The notes below the pieces were generated by a model that saw nothing but the letters and a program-made list of their open reading frames with translations, ran no database searches and was not told where the DNA came from. Position numbers and translations under genes: made by a program. From Pantoea agglomerans NBRC 102470 (GTDB lineage Bacteria; Pseudomonadota; Gammaproteobacteria; Enterobacterales; Enterobacteriaceae), in NCBI RefSeq assembly GCF_001598475.1, contig NZ_BCZA01000002.1, forward strand, positions 434,001-498,000: DNA of 64,000 bases, written 5' to 3'. This document shows positions 61,676 to 64,000 of the stretch, one piece after another; the stretch's first letter is position 1, and every line of letters starts with the position of its first letter.

Positions 61676-62616
61676 TATTTATTCCGTTTAAAAAAAGATG
61701 AAATATATCTTAAGGGAGTGGTTATTTTCCAGGATGAACTGCCTAATATTTCATCAATCTCATTTTTAATATTTTGATAGTCAACTTTTAGCGAACCTAA
61801 AGTCTCTTCGAGAATTAACTTATCGGAGTTTAACTGTTGATGATTTAATTCCAATTGGTCATAGTTAGATTTCAACTGATCATATGAATGAGTTAACTCT
61901 ATGTTTTTTATTTTTTCTTCTTCTTCACGGTAACTAATAAATTCGTCAAAAACATTTGGGGGGGTTAGAAAATTTGCTGCCAGATAATTATGTTCCTGAC
62001 ATACGTAAAAGCGATTCAACCCATCGAAATACACAAATTCATAATTTCGATCTAATATTATTTGTTCCCAATTCTCATAACTTTCTTGTTGAGAATTTGG
62101 CTTAGTTGATTCGATTACTACAATCCAAGGTCGGAATTTTAGCCAGTCATTTCCACGAACAACACTTTCCTCTACACCTTCAACATCAATTTTTAGAAAA
62201 TGGATTTCCGTGAGTTCTTCGGGTAAATTTTCATCGAGGATGTTTTTTAAAGTTCGAACTGATGTTTTAGTCCAGTCACCGGTGAATCCATTTAATTCAT
62301 GCTGTTCGGCCACTGATTTATCTAAAGTTGCCCATCCCCTTACTTCAGATTCCCATATTTCGAGCTCACCTTCAGTGTCGGACAACGCGACATTTAAATT
62401 AATGTCTCTGGGGCGTGACTCAACAAGCATTTTGAAGTGCTTTCGTAATGGTTCAACATTAATTCCACTCCAACCATTTACGTAAAATAAATTTGTTACA
62501 GAATCAATGACTGGATCGTTTGCACCGACATCAACATAGAATCCATTCTCAATATGTCTTAGAGCACGCCACAACATGACATCTTCGAAGTTTTGAGCAT
62601 AACTAATAATTGGCAT
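61675..62616 (-). CDS. FkbM-family methyltransferase with coiled-coil tail
   Basis: 313 residues. The FkbM domain (about 1-215) shows FYVDVGANDPVIDSVTNLFY (SAM-binding, about 27-46), GINVEPLRKHFKML, IHFLKIDVEGVEESVVRGND and WIVVIESTKPNS. From about 228 to 290 comes a heptad-patterned segment with repeated YDQLxxNYDQLxxNHQQL, predicted coiled coil, and then GSSSWKITTPLRYISSFFKR, an amphipathic end seen at the tails of many polysaccharide enzymes. It probably O-methylates a sugar of the polymer. By position next to wzt and by its coiled coil it may cap the chain. 1-nt overlap with the next gene. Confidence 0.82.
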   Translation of the reverse strand: MPIISYAQNFEDVMLWRALRHIENGFYVDVGANDPVIDSVTNLFYVNGWSGINVEPLRKHFKMLVESRPRDINLNVALSDTEGELEIWESEVRGWATLDKSVAEQHELNGFTGDWTKTSVRTLKNILDENLPEELTEIHFLKIDVEGVEESVVRGNDWLKFRPWIVVIESTKPNSQQESYENWEQIILDRNYEFVYFDGLNRFYVCQEHNYLAANFLTPPNVFDEFISYREEEEKIKNIELTHSYDQLKSNYDQLELNHQQLNSDKLILEETLGSLKVDYQNIKNEIDEILGSSSWKITTPLRYISSFFKRNK

Positions 62617-62618
62617 AT

Positions 62619-63836
62619 CTATTTAATCTCAATATCGGGGTCAATCCAGGCACATCCAGCAAAATGCGGTTTATTAATATTTATTATATTAAATACTAGT
62701 GCAAGATCTCGCCATTCATAATTATTCACTAAATGCGTATCGGTACTTACCAGAGCAGTTTGAATAGAATAACTTCCAGGCCCAAGGTTTGCATTAAATT
62801 TAATATTAAATGTATATATTGACCCTTTTTTAGCATCAATAATTGGCTGTTTTTTCAGGTCCGTATTCGTTCCATATACAACCTGCCCTAATCGATCTTT
62901 AATTCCATAACCCAAAACAAGTCTTGGGAGGTCTTCATGGACTTCAACATCAATTTTTAAAGTAACATCCTGTCCAACATCAATAAACTCGATACTCTCA
63001 TTTTTACTATTTAATATTTTTATTTCTTTAACGGTAGCTTCACCGCTACCTGAAATTGTCTGAATATTTCCATCAGGTAATTTAACTTGTTCTATTTTTT
63101 GATTTTGCTTATCAGCCAATAGAGCATTGTAATAATCCATAACTGCTTCAGGATCACCTTCCATTTCAAGTTTACCTTGATTAAGAAGTATTGCTTTATC
63201 ACACAAGCTTTGTATGGATTGTTTATCATGCGAGACGATAAGCAGTGTAGTGCCATCCCGATTAAATTCTCTTATCCTATTGAAACTCTTATGTTGGAAA
63301 TAGGCGTCGCCTACAGATAATGCTTCATCAACAATTAATATATCTGGACGCACAGCGGTAGCGACTGAGAATGCCAGTCTCATTTGCATCCCGCTGGAAT
63401 ATACTCGTACCGGCTGGTCTATATATGCTCCAATCTCTGCAAAATCTTCGATTGCAGGCATTAGTTCATAGATTTCACTGAGACTATAACCTAATAACTG
63501 TCCAGACATAATGACATTTTGTCTGCCAGTAAAATCAGGATGAAAGCCCATGCCTAGTTCCAACATTGCTGCTACACGACCTTCTAACTTTATCATTCCA
63601 GATGTCGGTTGTGTCGTACCAGTAATCATTTTTAGAAGCGTACTTTTACCAGCACCATTTATTCCTATAATACCTAGTGCTTCGCCTGGATTCACAGCAA
63701 AAGAAATATCTTCCAACACCCATTTTAATTTGTGGTATTTTTTATTACCTGGCATGAACCATTCTGCGAGACGGCTCCACCTGGTTGGATATTGTTTGTA
63801 AGCTTTACCCACGCTTTCTACTGTAATTTTACCCAT
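62619..63836 (-). CDS. wzt: O-polysaccharide ABC exporter ATPase Wzt with C-terminal carbohydrate-binding domain
   Basis: 405 residues. ATPase domain (about 1-240): Walker A GINGAGKST (58-66), signature YSSGMQMRL (about 146-154), Walker B ILIVDEAL (166-173), H-loop His203. This subfamily also has the extended N-terminal FMPGNKKYHKLKWVLED gate-helix region. After about 255 a beta-rich extension is present, as in E. coli O9a Wzt, whose C-terminal domain binds the modified non-reducing end of the finished chain. It exports lipid-linked O-polysaccharide with Wzm. The start shares one base with the wzm stop (TAATG). Confidence 0.93.
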   Translation of the reverse strand: MGKITVESVGKAYKQYPTRWSRLAEWFMPGNKKYHKLKWVLEDISFAVNPGEALGIIGINGAGKSTLLKMITGTTQPTSGMIKLEGRVAAMLELGMGFHPDFTGRQNVIMSGQLLGYSLSEIYELMPAIEDFAEIGAYIDQPVRVYSSGMQMRLAFSVATAVRPDILIVDEALSVGDAYFQHKSFNRIREFNRDGTTLLIVSHDKQSIQSLCDKAILLNQGKLEMEGDPEAVMDYYNALLADKQNQKIEQVKLPDGNIQTISGSGEATVKEIKILNSKNESIEFIDVGQDVTLKIDVEVHEDLPRLVLGYGIKDRLGQVVYGTNTDLKKQPIIDAKKGSIYTFNIKFNANLGPGSYSIQTALVSTDTHLVNNYEWRDLALVFNIININKPHFAGCAWIDPDIEIK

Positions 63837-64000
63837 TATAATTCATCCACCATTTCACCTGAATGCTTCCTGAATAACTTCAATCCAATTATACATAATA
63901 ATATCCCAATAATTAGCGCAGGTAACAACTGATGGAATTGCGGATAAATGCCTTTTACTAAAATATTTTGGGCTGAAGAAATGACACCATACATTGGATT
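63836..64000 (-). CDS. wzm: O-polysaccharide ABC exporter permease Wzm (C-terminal part only)
   Basis: The last 54 codons are in the window; the rest is beyond the right edge. The translation begins NPMYGVISSAQNILVKGIYP, has one hydrophobic helix (LLPALIIGILLCIIGL) and ends FRKHSGEMVDEL, the usual end of ABC-2 type O-antigen/teichoic-acid export permeases. It overlaps wzt by one base. Confidence 0.88.
   Translation of the reverse strand, partial: NPMYGVISSAQNILVKGIYPQFHQLLPALIIGILLCIIGLKLFRKHSGEMVDEL

Overview
The window looks like a chromosomal segment of an enterobacterium of the Erwiniaceae, most probably Pantoea. Housekeeping genes keep the E. coli neighbourhood order (yeeX/tmaR, yeeA, dacD, sbcB, plaP, yeeZ, hisLGDCBHAFI, then gnd and the O-polysaccharide locus), and accessory blocks are placed between them. 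The genus is inferred from gene order and protein resemblance; no database was searched.

Layout. 1-5569: end of an RluA-type pseudouridine synthase, yaiL, a TetR regulator, an aldonolactone-oxidase-like flavoprotein next to a GT8 glycosyltransferase, and a Gfo/Idh/MocA dehydrogenase. 5903-8107: tRNA-Asn, followed directly by a three-gene HipBST-type toxin-antitoxin operon preceded by four copies of a 15-bp operator-like sequence. 8132-20414: katG, an RND efflux pump with its adaptor, a luciferase-like monooxygenase, a fatty acid desaturase overlapping a PhnD-like binding protein, a PanE-like reductase and an orphan LacI. 20508-25532: tmaR, yeeA, dacD, a fragment of a type VI secretion hcp gene, and sbcB. 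sbmC, expected between yeeA and dacD, is absent.

25597-31696: a complete L-threonate/tetronate operon (ltnD-otnK-otnC-otnI-gntP permease) with a divergent DeoR regulator. It should convert four-carbon acid sugars to dihydroxyacetone phosphate. 31745-37743: putrescine uptake and degradation. plaP is preceded by a small overlapping ORF that corresponds to E. coli yoeI; puuA diverges from puuD-puuR-puuB; puuC and puuE are missing from this cluster. 37912-46154: yeeZ and the complete histidine operon with its leader peptide and attenuator. 46269-49008: yeaK, an arginine/lysine/ornithine-type binding protein and an AstE/AspA-family metallohydrolase.

49041-64000, all on the minus strand and entering from the right edge: an ABC-transporter-dependent O-polysaccharide locus. 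In transcription order it runs wzm (partial), wzt with a C-terminal carbohydrate-binding extension, FkbM methyltransferase with a coiled-coil tail, two GT4 enzymes, gmd, rmd, two more GT4 enzymes and gnd. Gmd plus Rmd predict GDP-D-rhamnose and hence a D-rhamnose-containing polymer exported by Wzm/Wzt. After a terminator behind gnd comes an AT-rich three-gene membrane cassette (GT2, flippase-like protein, GT-C-like protein) with the logic of GtrABC glycosylation systems.
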